Of a stretch of 64,000 bases of DNA, positions 18,558 through 26,256 are shown piece by piece. The stretch is from Arthrobacter sp. H-02-3 (lineage in GTDB: Bacteria > Actinomycetota > Actinomycetes > Actinomycetales > Micrococcaceae). The stretch's first letter is position 1, and every line of letters begins with the position of its first letter. The notes below the pieces were generated by a model. It searched no databases. It had not been told where the DNA came from and saw only the letters and a list, made by a program, of their open reading frames with translations. The position numbers and the translations under genes were made by a program. Location: assembly GCF_003097355.1 (NCBI RefSeq), contig NZ_PYUI01000006.1, positions 1-64,000 on the forward strand, in the 5' to 3' direction.

Positions 18558-19334
18558 ATGCATTCCACCCTGAACAACCCTGTCCGGAACAATACCGCCC
18601 TGAACCTTGTCAACGTCACACTGGAGTATCCGGACGGAGACGGCACCCTCAAGGCCCTGGATGATGTGAGCCTCAAGGTTCACGCGGGGGAGTTTGTCTC
18701 CTTGATTGGCCCGTCGGGGTCCGGCAAATCGTCCCTGCTGGCCGTCGCCGCCACCCTGGTCCGGCCCTCCGCCGGCCTGGTGGTGATCGACGGACAGGAT
18801 GCGGGCGGGCTCTCCGACGCCGGACGGACGTCACTGCGCCGGGACAAGATCGGCATCGTCTTCCAGCAGCCCAATCTCCTGCCCTCCCTCACCGCGGTGG
18901 AACAACTGGTGATCACCCAGCGTCTCCGCGGCGGGGCCGCCCGCGCGGGGGCCGACCGCGCCGCGGGACTCCTGGAACGCGTCGGTCTCGGACAGGCCCT
19001 CGCGAAGCGGCCCCACCAGCTATCCGGCGGGCAGCGCCAGCGCGTCAACATTGCCCGGGCGCTCATGGGAAGCCCTGCCGTGTTGCTCGTAGACGAGCCG
19101 ACGGCGGCCCTGGACCACGATCGCAGCGAGGCGATTGTCCGGCTGCTGCGGGAGGTTACGGACGAGTTCGGCGTGGCGACCGTCATGGTCACGCACGACA
19201 CCGACTTCGTGCCGTTCACGGATGCCGTGGCGAGCATGCGCGACGGACGGCTTTCGGCCCCGCGCCCGGCGGCGGAAAACACGGCGACGAGTGTGGAGGA
19301 CGCTGCGGCCGTGGAGGTGCCGCACTTGGGCTAG
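18558..19334 (+). CDS. ABC transporter ATP-binding protein (MacB/LolD type)
   Basis: A 258-residue ATPase. Walker A GPSGSGKSS, Q-loop IVFQQPNLLPSL, signature LSGGQRQRVNIARALMGSP, Walker B VLLVDEPTAALD and switch His VMVTHDTDFV are all intact. The order and spacing of motifs place it in the MacB/LolD/FtsE group that pairs with FtsX-type permeases such as the upstream gene. A tail of about 25 residues rich in Ala, Glu and Val follows the catalytic core. The convergent oxidoreductase gene begins its stop 33 bases downstream. Confidence 0.92.
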   Translation: MHSTLNNPVRNNTALNLVNVTLEYPDGDGTLKALDDVSLKVHAGEFVSLIGPSGSGKSSLLAVAATLVRPSAGLVVIDGQDAGGLSDAGRTSLRRDKIGIVFQQPNLLPSLTAVEQLVITQRLRGGAARAGADRAAGLLERVGLGQALAKRPHQLSGGQRQRVNIARALMGSPAVLLVDEPTAALDHDRSEAIVRLLREVTDEFGVATVMVTHDTDFVPFTDAVASMRDGRLSAPRPAAENTATSVEDAAAVEVPHLG

Positions 19335-19367
19335 CGCCTCGTGTGGGCCGGGTTAACCGGGTTGGGG

Positions 19368-20816
19368 TTAGGGGACCCGGTGGCCGAGGTCCGGGACGCC
19401 TAGCCCGAACATGTCTTTCAGCGCATGGCTCGCCGCGTGGAAGCCGGGCATCCCGGTGACCCCGGGGCCCGGCGGGGTGGAAGACGAGCACAGGTACAGG
19501 CCGGGCAGCGGTGTCCGCCAGGGAACGCGGCTCAGCACGGGCCGGCGCAACATGCCGCGAAGGTCCATGCGGCCGGCACTGAAGTCCCCGCCGACGTAGT
19601 TCTCGTCATACGCTGCCAGCCCGGCGGCGGTCGTCACCTTGAACTGAATCACCAAGTCGCGGAATCCGGGCGCGAAGCGCTCCAGCTGCGCCATCACAGC
19701 CTCGCTCATGTCCACCGTGGAGCCCGACGGAACGTGGCAATAGGTCCAGAGGATGTGCCGGCCGGCCGGAGCGCGGCCGGCATCGAAGCGTGAGGGCTGG
19801 GAGACCAGCACGTACGGCCGGTCAGGATGCCGGCCGGACGCAACCTGGTTCTCCGCGTCGGCAGTCTCCGCCCGGGTGCCCCCCACATGGACCGTCCCGG
19901 CATCGGCAAGGCCGCCAGCCGCCCACGGAACCGGCCCGGAGAGAATGAAGTCCACCTTGCAGGCCGCGTTCCCGAAGCGGAAGGCCTCCAGGGCACGCCG
20001 GTAGCCCGCCGGGAACATGTCCCCGGCCAGGCCCAGCAGCGCGGGGGGCGCCACATCCAGCAGGGTGGCCCGGGCCGGGGGCAGCTCGGCGAGCGAACTG
20101 ATCCGCGTCCCGGTCTCGATAACTCCGCCGTGGGCTTCGATGTCGGCGGTCAGCGCCCGGGCAATCGCGGCCGATCCGCCGCGCGGAACGGGCCAGCCGC
20201 CGACGTGCCCCAGGGCACCCAGCATCAGGCCGGCGCCGGCGGCGGTCACCGAGGGCAGCGGTGCCACGGCGTGCGCGGCGGCGCCGCTGAGCAGGGCCGG
20301 GGCCAGGTCCTCCCGGAACCTCGCATTCCACAGCCGCGACCCCTGTTCGAGCGTCCGGAAGCCGAACGCGGCGGCTGCCGCGGGGTGCCGCGGAATCCGC
20401 AGCAGCTGGTTCAGGGTCAGATCGGCCACTCCCTCCACCCCGCGCACAAGCGGGGCCATGAGGCGGCGGTAGGTGGCGCCGTCGCGGCCGAGTTCAGTAG
20501 CCGTGCGCTCCAAGGAGCGGTATGCCAGCGCCGCGCGGCCGCCGTCGAGCGGGGACCCGTAGGAGACGTCCGGTACCGCGAGGGTCACCCGCCGGGACAG
20601 CTCGAACCGGCGGAAGAACGGCGAGGCCAGGACCATCGGATGCACGGCCGAACAGACGTCATGGAAGTGGCCCGGTTCCATGAGTTCGGCGGTGCGCAGT
20701 CCGCCGCCGGGGGTGGGCGCGGCCTCGAACACCCGGACCTTGAGCCCGGCCCGCGCCATGGTCACCGCCGCTGCCAGCCCGTTAGGACCGGCACCGACGA
20801 CGGCGACGTCAGTCAC
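19368..20816 (-). CDS. FAD-dependent oxidoreductase, phytoene-desaturase-like
   Basis: A flavin oxidoreductase of 482 residues. The start is probably the GTG at 20816, directly before DVAVVGAGPNGLAAAVTMA, the Rossmann dinucleotide-binding motif, followed by VFEAAPTPGGGLRT. The C-terminal FAD region includes LYLCSSSTPPGPGVTGMPG, as in CrtI/amine-oxidase-like NAD(P)-binding proteins. It overlaps the upstream glycosyltransferase gene by eight bases, so the two are translationally coupled. No carotenoid genes are next to it, so a carotenoid substrate should not be assumed. Confidence 0.85.
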   Translation of the reverse strand: MTDVAVVGAGPNGLAAAVTMARAGLKVRVFEAAPTPGGGLRTAELMEPGHFHDVCSAVHPMVLASPFFRRFELSRRVTLAVPDVSYGSPLDGGRAALAYRSLERTATELGRDGATYRRLMAPLVRGVEGVADLTLNQLLRIPRHPAAAAAFGFRTLEQGSRLWNARFREDLAPALLSGAAAHAVAPLPSVTAAGAGLMLGALGHVGGWPVPRGGSAAIARALTADIEAHGGVIETGTRISSLAELPPARATLLDVAPPALLGLAGDMFPAGYRRALEAFRFGNAACKVDFILSGPVPWAAGGLADAGTVHVGGTRAETADAENQVASGRHPDRPYVLVSQPSRFDAGRAPAGRHILWTYCHVPSGSTVDMSEAVMAQLERFAPGFRDLVIQFKVTTAAGLAAYDENYVGGDFSAGRMDLRGMLRRPVLSRVPWRTPLPGLYLCSSSTPPGPGVTGMPGFHAASHALKDMFGLGVPDLGHRVP

Positions 20817-22278
20817 CTGCTGCGGCCTTCTGCCACGGCAGCAGGGACGCCGCGGGTCGGCGGAGATCCAGCCGCAGCCAGTCCGGGGCGCCGTTGAAGG
20901 GGCCGCCGTGGGGATCATCCACGCGAAGCCGCCGGATGACATCCGAGGACGGATCCCAGATGTCCCAAGCGACCCGAACCATCAGGTAACCGGTGGCAAG
21001 CATGTGGGCAACCACCGCCAGGACGTAGTACGGCATATCGATGTTGTGCTGGGTGGAGCCGCCGCTGGTGGCCTGCCCGAGGTACATCCAGATGGCGCCC
21101 CAGTGCAGGGCTTCGATGGCCTGCCAGATCAGGAAGTCCCGCCAGCGGGGCCGTGCGAGGGCGATCAGCGGGATCAGCCACAAAACGAACTGGGGCGAGT
21201 AGACCTTATTCGTAAGGATGAAGGCCGCCACGATCAGGAATGCCAGTTGCGCGATCCGCGGCCGCCGCGGTGCTGTCAGGGCAAGTACCGCGATCAGGAC
21301 GCAGGCCACGAGGAACAGGTCCAATGCGAGGGAGTTGATGGCTTCGGCCTGTAGCTGGTTCCAGCCCAGGCGGCCGGCCACCAGGTTGAAGGCAAACCAC
21401 GGTGAGCTGTAGCCGGCCGGACGCTCCTGCGTGAATTGGTAGAAGTATTTCCAGCCGTCCGGATTCGCGGCGGCCACGGGAACGTTGACCACCAGCCAGG
21501 CTGCGATCGCGGCACCGGCAGTGATCATGAGCGCCCGGATGCGCCCGGTCCGCAGTGCAAGCAGCAGGACGGCGCCGAGAATCAACACCGGGTAGAGCTT
21601 GGTGGCCGTGCCCAGGCCGATGAAGACTCCGGCGAGGATCAGCTTGTTGCGGGAAAAGAAATACATGCCAAGGGCCAGCAGGCACACGGCCCACATGTCC
21701 CAGTTGATGACGCCCGCCAGGACTATGCCGGGGGCCAGGGCAACCATCGCCGCGTCCCAGGACCGCCGCCGGTTCGTCCGTGCCGTGGCCAGGACCGTGA
21801 TGATCCAGACGGCGGCGATCAGGGTGGCGTTGACGTCGAAGTACCCCAGGACCCTCGGGTTCCCCGTACCGGCGCCGGGTACCAGGAGCGCCGTGGCGCC
21901 TGCGATGAGTCCCATCAGCACGGGGTACTCAAAGAGAGCCCCCTGGGTGATGAACGGGAAAGCGCCGTCGCCAAGGCCCCGATTGCGGAACAGCTCCGGA
22001 AAATCCGAGTAGCACGTGGCGTAGAACTGTCCGGGGGTTTCCCAGCCGTTGGTGCGGCAGTAGTTCTTGAGGACAATGCCGGTCATGGCGGCGATGACGG
22101 TGAGGATCACGAGCACGCGGTCCACCGTGAAGAATCCGGGCGAAACGATCCCCGGCGCCGAGCGGTGGCCCAACGGGCCGCCTACCAGTTCCGTGAAGTT
22201 TCGGAGAAAAGGGTCGCTGCGGCTCGGGATGACCAATCGGACCCGTTTGCGGTGTTCCGGCGCCTTTGTCTCCTGCAT
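20809..22278 (-). CDS. GT87-type (DUF2029) polytopic glycosyltransferase
   Basis: A membrane protein of 489 residues with about ten or eleven hydrophobic segments, resembling the actinobacterial glycosyltransferase family 87 (alpha-mannosyltransferase-like enzymes using polyprenyl-phosphate sugars). Conserved-looking features are the early loop KNYCRTNGW with Cys residues, GVINWDMWAV and LGTATKLYPVLIL. The frame is open to 22443, but the ATG at 22278 preceded by AAGG gives the expected charged N-terminus before TM1 (about residue 55). It is first in a two-gene unit with the FAD oxidoreductase. Related genes in other actinobacteria lie near penicillin-binding protein genes; the sugar and acceptor are unknown. 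Confidence 0.82.
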   Translation of the reverse strand: MQETKAPEHRKRVRLVIPSRSDPFLRNFTELVGGPLGHRSAPGIVSPGFFTVDRVLVILTVIAAMTGIVLKNYCRTNGWETPGQFYATCYSDFPELFRNRGLGDGAFPFITQGALFEYPVLMGLIAGATALLVPGAGTGNPRVLGYFDVNATLIAAVWIITVLATARTNRRRSWDAAMVALAPGIVLAGVINWDMWAVCLLALGMYFFSRNKLILAGVFIGLGTATKLYPVLILGAVLLLALRTGRIRALMITAGAAIAAWLVVNVPVAAANPDGWKYFYQFTQERPAGYSSPWFAFNLVAGRLGWNQLQAEAINSLALDLFLVACVLIAVLALTAPRRPRIAQLAFLIVAAFILTNKVYSPQFVLWLIPLIALARPRWRDFLIWQAIEALHWGAIWMYLGQATSGGSTQHNIDMPYYVLAVVAHMLATGYLMVRVAWDIWDPSSDVIRRLRVDDPHGGPFNGAPDWLRLDLRRPAASLLPWQKAAAGD

Positions 22279-22548
22279 GACCTTGAGCTTACCGGGGGCC
22301 GTTGCCGCTCGCCGCGCTCCGGCCCGGCCGGCACGTCGGTTCACTGCCAGAGCCGCGCCGGAGGCGCCCGCGGAGGGGCTTAAATGAGAGAGCCCGTGCG
22401 TCGCCGCACGGGCTCCCCGGGGTTGGGTTCCGATGTCAGCCATCAGCCCCTCCTTCGCTGCAGACAGTCCTGCCGGTCCGTGACTTCATCCCGGCGATTT
22501 CGTCCCTGTACGGGACCGCGGCGGAAGCGTCCGGTGTTCATCCGGGGC
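22279..22548. other. Intergenic region upstream of the GT87 gene
   Basis: Holds the putative terminator of the 46-residue gene (22391-22414) and the promoter region of the glycosyltransferase. No other gene seen. Confidence 0.5.
22391..22414 (-). terminator. Putative terminator of the 46-residue gene
   Basis: A 10-bp perfect stem (AGCCCGTGCG at 22391-22400 with CGCACGGGCT at 22405-22414, four-base loop). Read on the minus strand the hairpin is followed by CTCTCATTTAAG, a weak U-rich tract. It lies about 135 bases after the small gene's stop. Confidence 0.6.
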
Positions 22549-22689
22549 TTAGCGGAAGAGGCCGGCCTGGTGAATGGCGAGGAAGACGTCGTCGCGCTTC
22601 TGGTCAAGGAGTTGCCCGTTGAAGCGTGTTGACTCCTTGCGGGTCGGCTTCCTGGTCAGAAACAGGGCCTTGTAGAGCTTGGTCATCAT
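22549..22689 (-). CDS. Uncharacterised 46-residue basic protein
   Basis: Not recognised. A short frame with an excellent ribosome-binding site: AGGAGGTG begins about 13 bases before the first of two consecutive ATG codons (22689 and 22686). The protein starts MMTKLYKALFLTRKPTRKES and ends in QAGLFR; it is basic (Lys/Arg-rich first half), soluble-looking, with a possible amphipathic C-terminal helix (DDVFLAIHQAGLF). It has no membrane segment and no cysteines. It stands alone, with a hairpin downstream at 22391-22414 and repeats upstream at 22836-22900, on the same strand as its neighbours. The strong RBS and independent hairpin make a real gene likely; no function can be assigned. Confidence 0.65.
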   Translation of the reverse strand: MMTKLYKALFLTRKPTRKESTRFNGQLLDQKRDDVFLAIHQAGLFR

Positions 22690-22835
22690 GGTGGTCACCT
22701 CCTCTCGAGGGCTTGATCGGTGCGGCGGACTGGGGCGGTGGTTGCTGTGGTCACGGAGACCCTTCTGTCGGGGAACCGCCGGCCGGCCGGGGCGTCACGG
22801 AAATGACCGGGCCAAACTGACGGGCGGCAGTTCTT

Positions 22836-22900
22836 GGGCACAACAAATAAAGCCATATGTGCATTGAATTCGAATGGCACCGTCCGGGCACAACAATTAA
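22836..22900. repeat. Two near-identical 15-bp direct repeats exactly 50 bp apart
   Basis: GGGCACAACAAATAA (22836-22850) and GGGCACAACAATTAA (22886-22900) differ at one base. They lie about 150-210 bases upstream of the 46-residue gene in an AT-rich stretch. A spacing of 50 bp (about five helical turns) suits paired regulator sites on one face of the DNA. Confidence 0.65.
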
Positions 22901-23072
22901 GCGTGAAATTCCGGGGCTTTAATTTAAGTCGGAATTCCCCGGGTGCGGAGAGATATTCGATGGAGAATGGCCCTGGACGCGGTAGTGCCGCAACCCCAAC
23001 AAGAAGCTGGGTTCCGAACTATGGGGGCGCTGCGCAACCGCGTGGTTCCGCCTGTTCAGGCTGAGGTCAAAA

Positions 23073-23091
23073 GGCTTCCCTCAGGGAAGCC
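23073..23091 (-). terminator. Intrinsic terminator of the 32-residue gene
   Basis: GGCTTCCC and GGGAAGCC form an 8-bp perfect stem with a three-base loop. On the minus strand it is followed by TTTT then GACC. It lies 46 bases after the stop of the 32-residue gene. Confidence 0.75.
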
Positions 23092-23136
23092 CGCTGCCGC
23101 CGTCCCCAGGCTGCGTTACCTGGGAGGGATGGGCGG

Positions 23137-23235
23137 TTAGGAGACGGTCAGTCCAAAATTTGGGCGCGGTACAGCGAACGAGGCCGGGGTGGCGGTGGTG
23201 GAGTACATCCATCCGCTAGTCAAAGTAATCATCAT
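23137..23235 (-). CDS. Uncharacterised 32-residue peptide
   Basis: Not recognised. A very short frame with a near-perfect Shine-Dalgarno, AAAGGAGG, ending eight bases before an ATG-ATG double start (23235 and 23232). The peptide starts MMITLTSGWMYSTTATPASF and ends PNFGLTVS: hydrophobic to hydroxylated, uncharged except one Arg, without cysteine. A good terminator follows at 23073-23091 and AT-rich putative promoter sequence precedes it (about 23320-23400). No modification or export enzyme is adjacent, so a ribosomally synthesised modified peptide is only a speculation; a small membrane-associated or regulatory peptide is equally possible. Existence is supported by RBS and terminator; function is unknown. 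Confidence 0.6.
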   Translation of the reverse strand: MMITLTSGWMYSTTATPASFAVPRPNFGLTVS

Positions 23236-23403
23236 TTTCCCAACCTCCTTTTCTGTCCTGCCGTGACTCCGGCTGACTGGCCGGGCGACGCGCGCCGTGA
23301 CCCTGGCAAGTCGCTCTGGGGTCATGAATAAAAATACACTACGAATGCGGCAGTTGCCTACCGAATTCATAAAGTTTCTTGAAGTTTATTTTGTTAGGTG
23401 AAT

Positions 23404-23988
23404 TTAGAGGCCCCAGCGCACGATTGCCGGCGTCTTCTTGTCCCATCCCAGCGTGCAAACTTTGGCGGTCCCCAACACGAAATGCCGTCCCTCGTGGGGG
23501 TCCAGTCCGAGCCAGCGGGCGGTCAGGATGCGGGAGAAGTGTCCGTGCGCGACGATCAGCACGTTATCCAGGCCCGATTCCAGCACGCGGGCCACGATCT
23601 TGTCCGCGCGGGCGGCGACGTCGTCAAGCGCCTCTCCGTTGGGGACGCCGTGCGTCCAGATCAGGTAGTCGGGGTTGTCCTTGCGGATGAGGTCCGAGCT
23701 GATGCCCTCGTAGTCGCCGTAGTCCCATTCGACCGCCAGCGGCTCCAGTTGGGCGTCGGGGTAGCCGGCGAGTTCGGCGGTCCGGCGTGCCCGGCGCAGC
23801 GGCGAGGTAAGCACGAGGTCAAAGTCGACAGTCTCGAGCACCCTGCGCGCCTCCACGGCCTGCTGCTCGCCTTCCACCGTGAGGGGCATGTCGGTGAGCC
23901 CGGTGTACTGACCGCTTTTGGACCACTCGGTTTCCCCGTGCCGCAGGATCCACAGTTGGGGGCGGGGGCCGTTGGAAGGTGCAATCAC
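23404..23988 (-). CDS. Histidine phosphatase superfamily protein
   Basis: A 194-residue phosphoglycerate-mutase-like phosphatase. The catalytic LRHGETEWS motif (phospho-histidine) is at about residue 15, a second conserved Arg pair in SPLRRARRTAEL, and the late His in VLIVAHGHFSRIL. The start GTG directly follows the stop of the CCA-adding enzyme gene (TAAGTG), so the two are translationally coupled. Fructose bisphosphate, phosphosugars or broad phosphatase activity are possible; sequence does not decide. Confidence 0.9.
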   Translation of the reverse strand: MIAPSNGPRPQLWILRHGETEWSKSGQYTGLTDMPLTVEGEQQAVEARRVLETVDFDLVLTSPLRRARRTAELAGYPDAQLEPLAVEWDYGDYEGISSDLIRKDNPDYLIWTHGVPNGEALDDVAARADKIVARVLESGLDNVLIVAHGHFSRILTARWLGLDPHEGRHFVLGTAKVCTLGWDKKTPAIVRWGL

Positions 23989-25467
23989 TTAGGACTCCTC
24001 GGTGGTGTAAGGTTCGGCGCCGGCGGGCGCCGCCTCGGGCTGGGCCGCCCACCATTCCCGCAAGCGGGATTCGGCGACGGCGGGATCGAGCGGACCGTGC
24101 TCCATGCGTTCTTCCAGCAGGAATTTGTAGGCGCGTCCCACAACCGGGCCGGGCCTGAGCCCGAGCAGGGCCATGATCTGGCCGCCGTCCAGGTCCGGGC
24201 GGACGGCGTCGAGGGATTCCTGTTCCCGCAGCGCCGCAATCCGGTCCTCGAGGTCGTCGTAGGCGAAGGACAGCCGGTCCGCCTTGCGCTGGTTCCGGGT
24301 GGTGACGTCGGAGCGGGTGAGCCGGTGCAGGCGTTCCAGCAGGGGCCCGGCGTCGGTGACATAGCGGCGGACGGCGGAATCGCTCCAGCCGGCCTCGCCG
24401 TAGCCGTAGAAGCGCATGTGCAGCTCGACGAGCCTGGCGACGGCCTTGATGGTGTCGTTGTCGAAGCGGAGCGCCTTCATGCGCTTGGCGGTCAGCTTGG
24501 CGCCCACCATGTCGTGGTGGCGGAAGCTCACGGCGCCGCCCGGTTCAAAACGGCGCGTGGCCGGTTTTCCGACGTCGTGCATGAGAGCGGCGAACCGCAG
24601 CACAAAATCCGGGCCGGGAACCGGGCCGTCTGTCCCCGTCTCCAAGGCTGCGGCCTGTTCCAGCACCTGGAGCGAGTGCTGGTAGACGTCCTTGTGGCGG
24701 TGGTGTTCGTCCGATTCAAGGCGCAGGGCCGCGACTTCAGGCAGCACGAGGTCGGCGAGTCCGGTGTCCACCAGCAGGTCCACGCCGGCCCGCGGGTGTG
24801 CCGCGCAAATGAGCTTGGTCAGTTCATCACGCACACGCTCGGCCGAGATGATGCTGATCCGCTCCGCCATCCGGGCCATCGCCTCGCGGACGTCCGGGTG
24901 CACCGAGACTCCGAGCTGGGCCGCGAACCTGGCGGCGCGCATCATGCGCAAGGGGTCGTCGGAGAAGGACGTTTCCGGGGGTCCCGGTGTGTCGAGGACG
25001 GAGGCGTGCAGGTCGCGGACGCCGCCGAACGGATCCACGAGCTCCAGCATGGGCAGCCGCAGCGCCATCGCGTTGATCGTGAAGTCCCGCCGCAGCAGGT
25101 CATCCGTGAGCGACGTTCCGAAGGCCACCACGGGCTTCCGGGATTCAGGATCGTAGGCGTCGGCCCGGTAGGTGGTGATTTCAATCTGGAAATCGCCCTT
25201 GCGCATTCCGATGGTGCCGAAGGCGCGCCCGATCTCCCAGTAGTTGTCTGCCCATTTCTTGATCAGGGCGACGGTCTGGTCCGGCGTGGCGTCGGTAGTG
25301 AAGTCCAGGTCGGGGGAGATCCGGCCGAGAAACAGGTCACGGACGGGCCCTCCCACGAGCGACAGTTCGTGGCCGGCGTCGACGAAGCGCTGCCCAAGCT
25401 CCAGAACCACCGGATCCACCTGGAAGGCAACGGTGTGGGAGTCAGTCTTGTGATGTGCGTGCGCCAT
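23989..25467 (-). CDS. cca: CCA tRNA nucleotidyltransferase with HD domain
   Basis: Adds or repairs the 3'-CCA of tRNAs. The 492-residue protein has the class II nucleotidyltransferase head (LVGGPVRDLFLGR, catalytic carboxylates in DLDFTTDA), the RRDFTINAMALRL motif, and a C-terminal HD phosphohydrolase domain (LMHDVGKPATR, with FRHHDMVGA). The fused HD domain is common in actinobacterial enzymes. ATG at 25467. It is the first gene of a two-gene unit with the histidine phosphatase and is divergent from the NUDIX gene, sharing a 171-base intergenic region. Confidence 0.94.
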   Translation of the reverse strand: MAHAHHKTDSHTVAFQVDPVVLELGQRFVDAGHELSLVGGPVRDLFLGRISPDLDFTTDATPDQTVALIKKWADNYWEIGRAFGTIGMRKGDFQIEITTYRADAYDPESRKPVVAFGTSLTDDLLRRDFTINAMALRLPMLELVDPFGGVRDLHASVLDTPGPPETSFSDDPLRMMRAARFAAQLGVSVHPDVREAMARMAERISIISAERVRDELTKLICAAHPRAGVDLLVDTGLADLVLPEVAALRLESDEHHRHKDVYQHSLQVLEQAAALETGTDGPVPGPDFVLRFAALMHDVGKPATRRFEPGGAVSFRHHDMVGAKLTAKRMKALRFDNDTIKAVARLVELHMRFYGYGEAGWSDSAVRRYVTDAGPLLERLHRLTRSDVTTRNQRKADRLSFAYDDLEDRIAALREQESLDAVRPDLDGGQIMALLGLRPGPVVGRAYKFLLEERMEHGPLDPAVAESRLREWWAAQPEAAPAGAEPYTTEES

Positions 25468-25638
25468 AGTTACTTAAGCTTGTCAGAAATCCGCGCCAGC
25501 ACCACACCGGAGCCTTCCGGGATCCGGCTGGTTCGTCACGATTGCGGACGAAGCACCGCAAGCCCAGTTTTCCGGCAGTCCATTTTCCGGCCATGTTTAG
25601 GTCATCAACAGCGGGCAAGAGTCGTTAGAGTGGACATC

Positions 25639-26187
25639 ATGGCCCATCCCGTACCGAGCGCTCCCGGCAGGAGGACAAACGCACCGTTGCCGTCGGCAAT
25701 AGGTGCCAATGTCGCGCCCGTCCAGCACTCGGGCCAGGCTTCCCTTCCCACCGTGGAGGAAATCTCCGCCGGCGGCGTCGTGGTGGACATGTCCGACGCC
25801 GAACTCCGGGTCGCGATTATCGCCCGCCTCAACCGCGGCGGCCGGCTCGAATGGTGCCTGCCCAAAGGGCACCCGGAAGGCAAGGAAAGCAACGAGGAAG
25901 CTGCCGTCCGCGAGATCGCCGAGGAAACCGGGATCGAAGGGAAAATTCTGGCGCCGCTGGGAAGCATCGACTACTGGTTCACCGTGAGCGGGCACCGTGT
26001 CCACAAGACTGTGCACCACTACCTCCTGCGCGCCACGGGCGGGGAACTGACCATAGAAAACGATCCGGACAAGGAAGCGGTGGACGTCGCCTGGGTTCCC
26101 ATCCAGGAACTGGCGCGCAAGCTGTCCTTCCCTAATGAGCGCCGCATCGCGGATCTGGCCAGGGAAGTCCTCCCGGCGGACCGCTGA
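25639..26187 (+). CDS. NUDIX hydrolase
   Basis: A 182-residue nucleotide-diphosphate hydrolase. The full NUDIX box is present: GHPEGKESNEEAAV followed by REIAEETGIEG. The start ATG at 25639 gives MAHPVPSAPGRRTNAP, a flexible N-terminus of about 40 residues before the core (VEEISAGGVVVDM). The reading frame is open far upstream, but that stretch is antisense to cca and is not coding. In other actinobacteria a NUDIX gene commonly sits between cca and murJ, as here. Substrate unknown. Confidence 0.9.
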   Translation: MAHPVPSAPGRRTNAPLPSAIGANVAPVQHSGQASLPTVEEISAGGVVVDMSDAELRVAIIARLNRGGRLEWCLPKGHPEGKESNEEAAVREIAEETGIEGKILAPLGSIDYWFTVSGHRVHKTVHHYLLRATGGELTIENDPDKEAVDVAWVPIQELARKLSFPNERRIADLAREVLPADR

Positions 26188-26256
26188 GGTTCCCGAGCGG
26201 CCGGTCACGGCCCCGGATAGCGACTAATGCCCCGCGCGGGTGAGACGATGAAGACG

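Larger units (their letters stand above)
22690..23136. other. Intergenic region between the two small genes
   Basis: A 447-base gap, locally AT-rich between about 22840 and 22960. It contains the direct repeats at 22836-22900 and the terminator at 23073-23091. Several short plus-strand frames exist, but none has a convincing ribosome-binding site. Confidence 0.5.

Noticed and set aside
19335-19367. Terminator between the convergent ABC ATPase and oxidoreductase genes
   Set aside because: Only a short GGTTAACC palindrome and no U-tract are visible, which is too weak to call.
23398-26187. A very long plus-strand open frame of about 929 codons
   Set aside because: It is antisense to the histidine phosphatase and cca genes, which have clear domains; only its last 182 codons (NUDIX hydrolase) are real.
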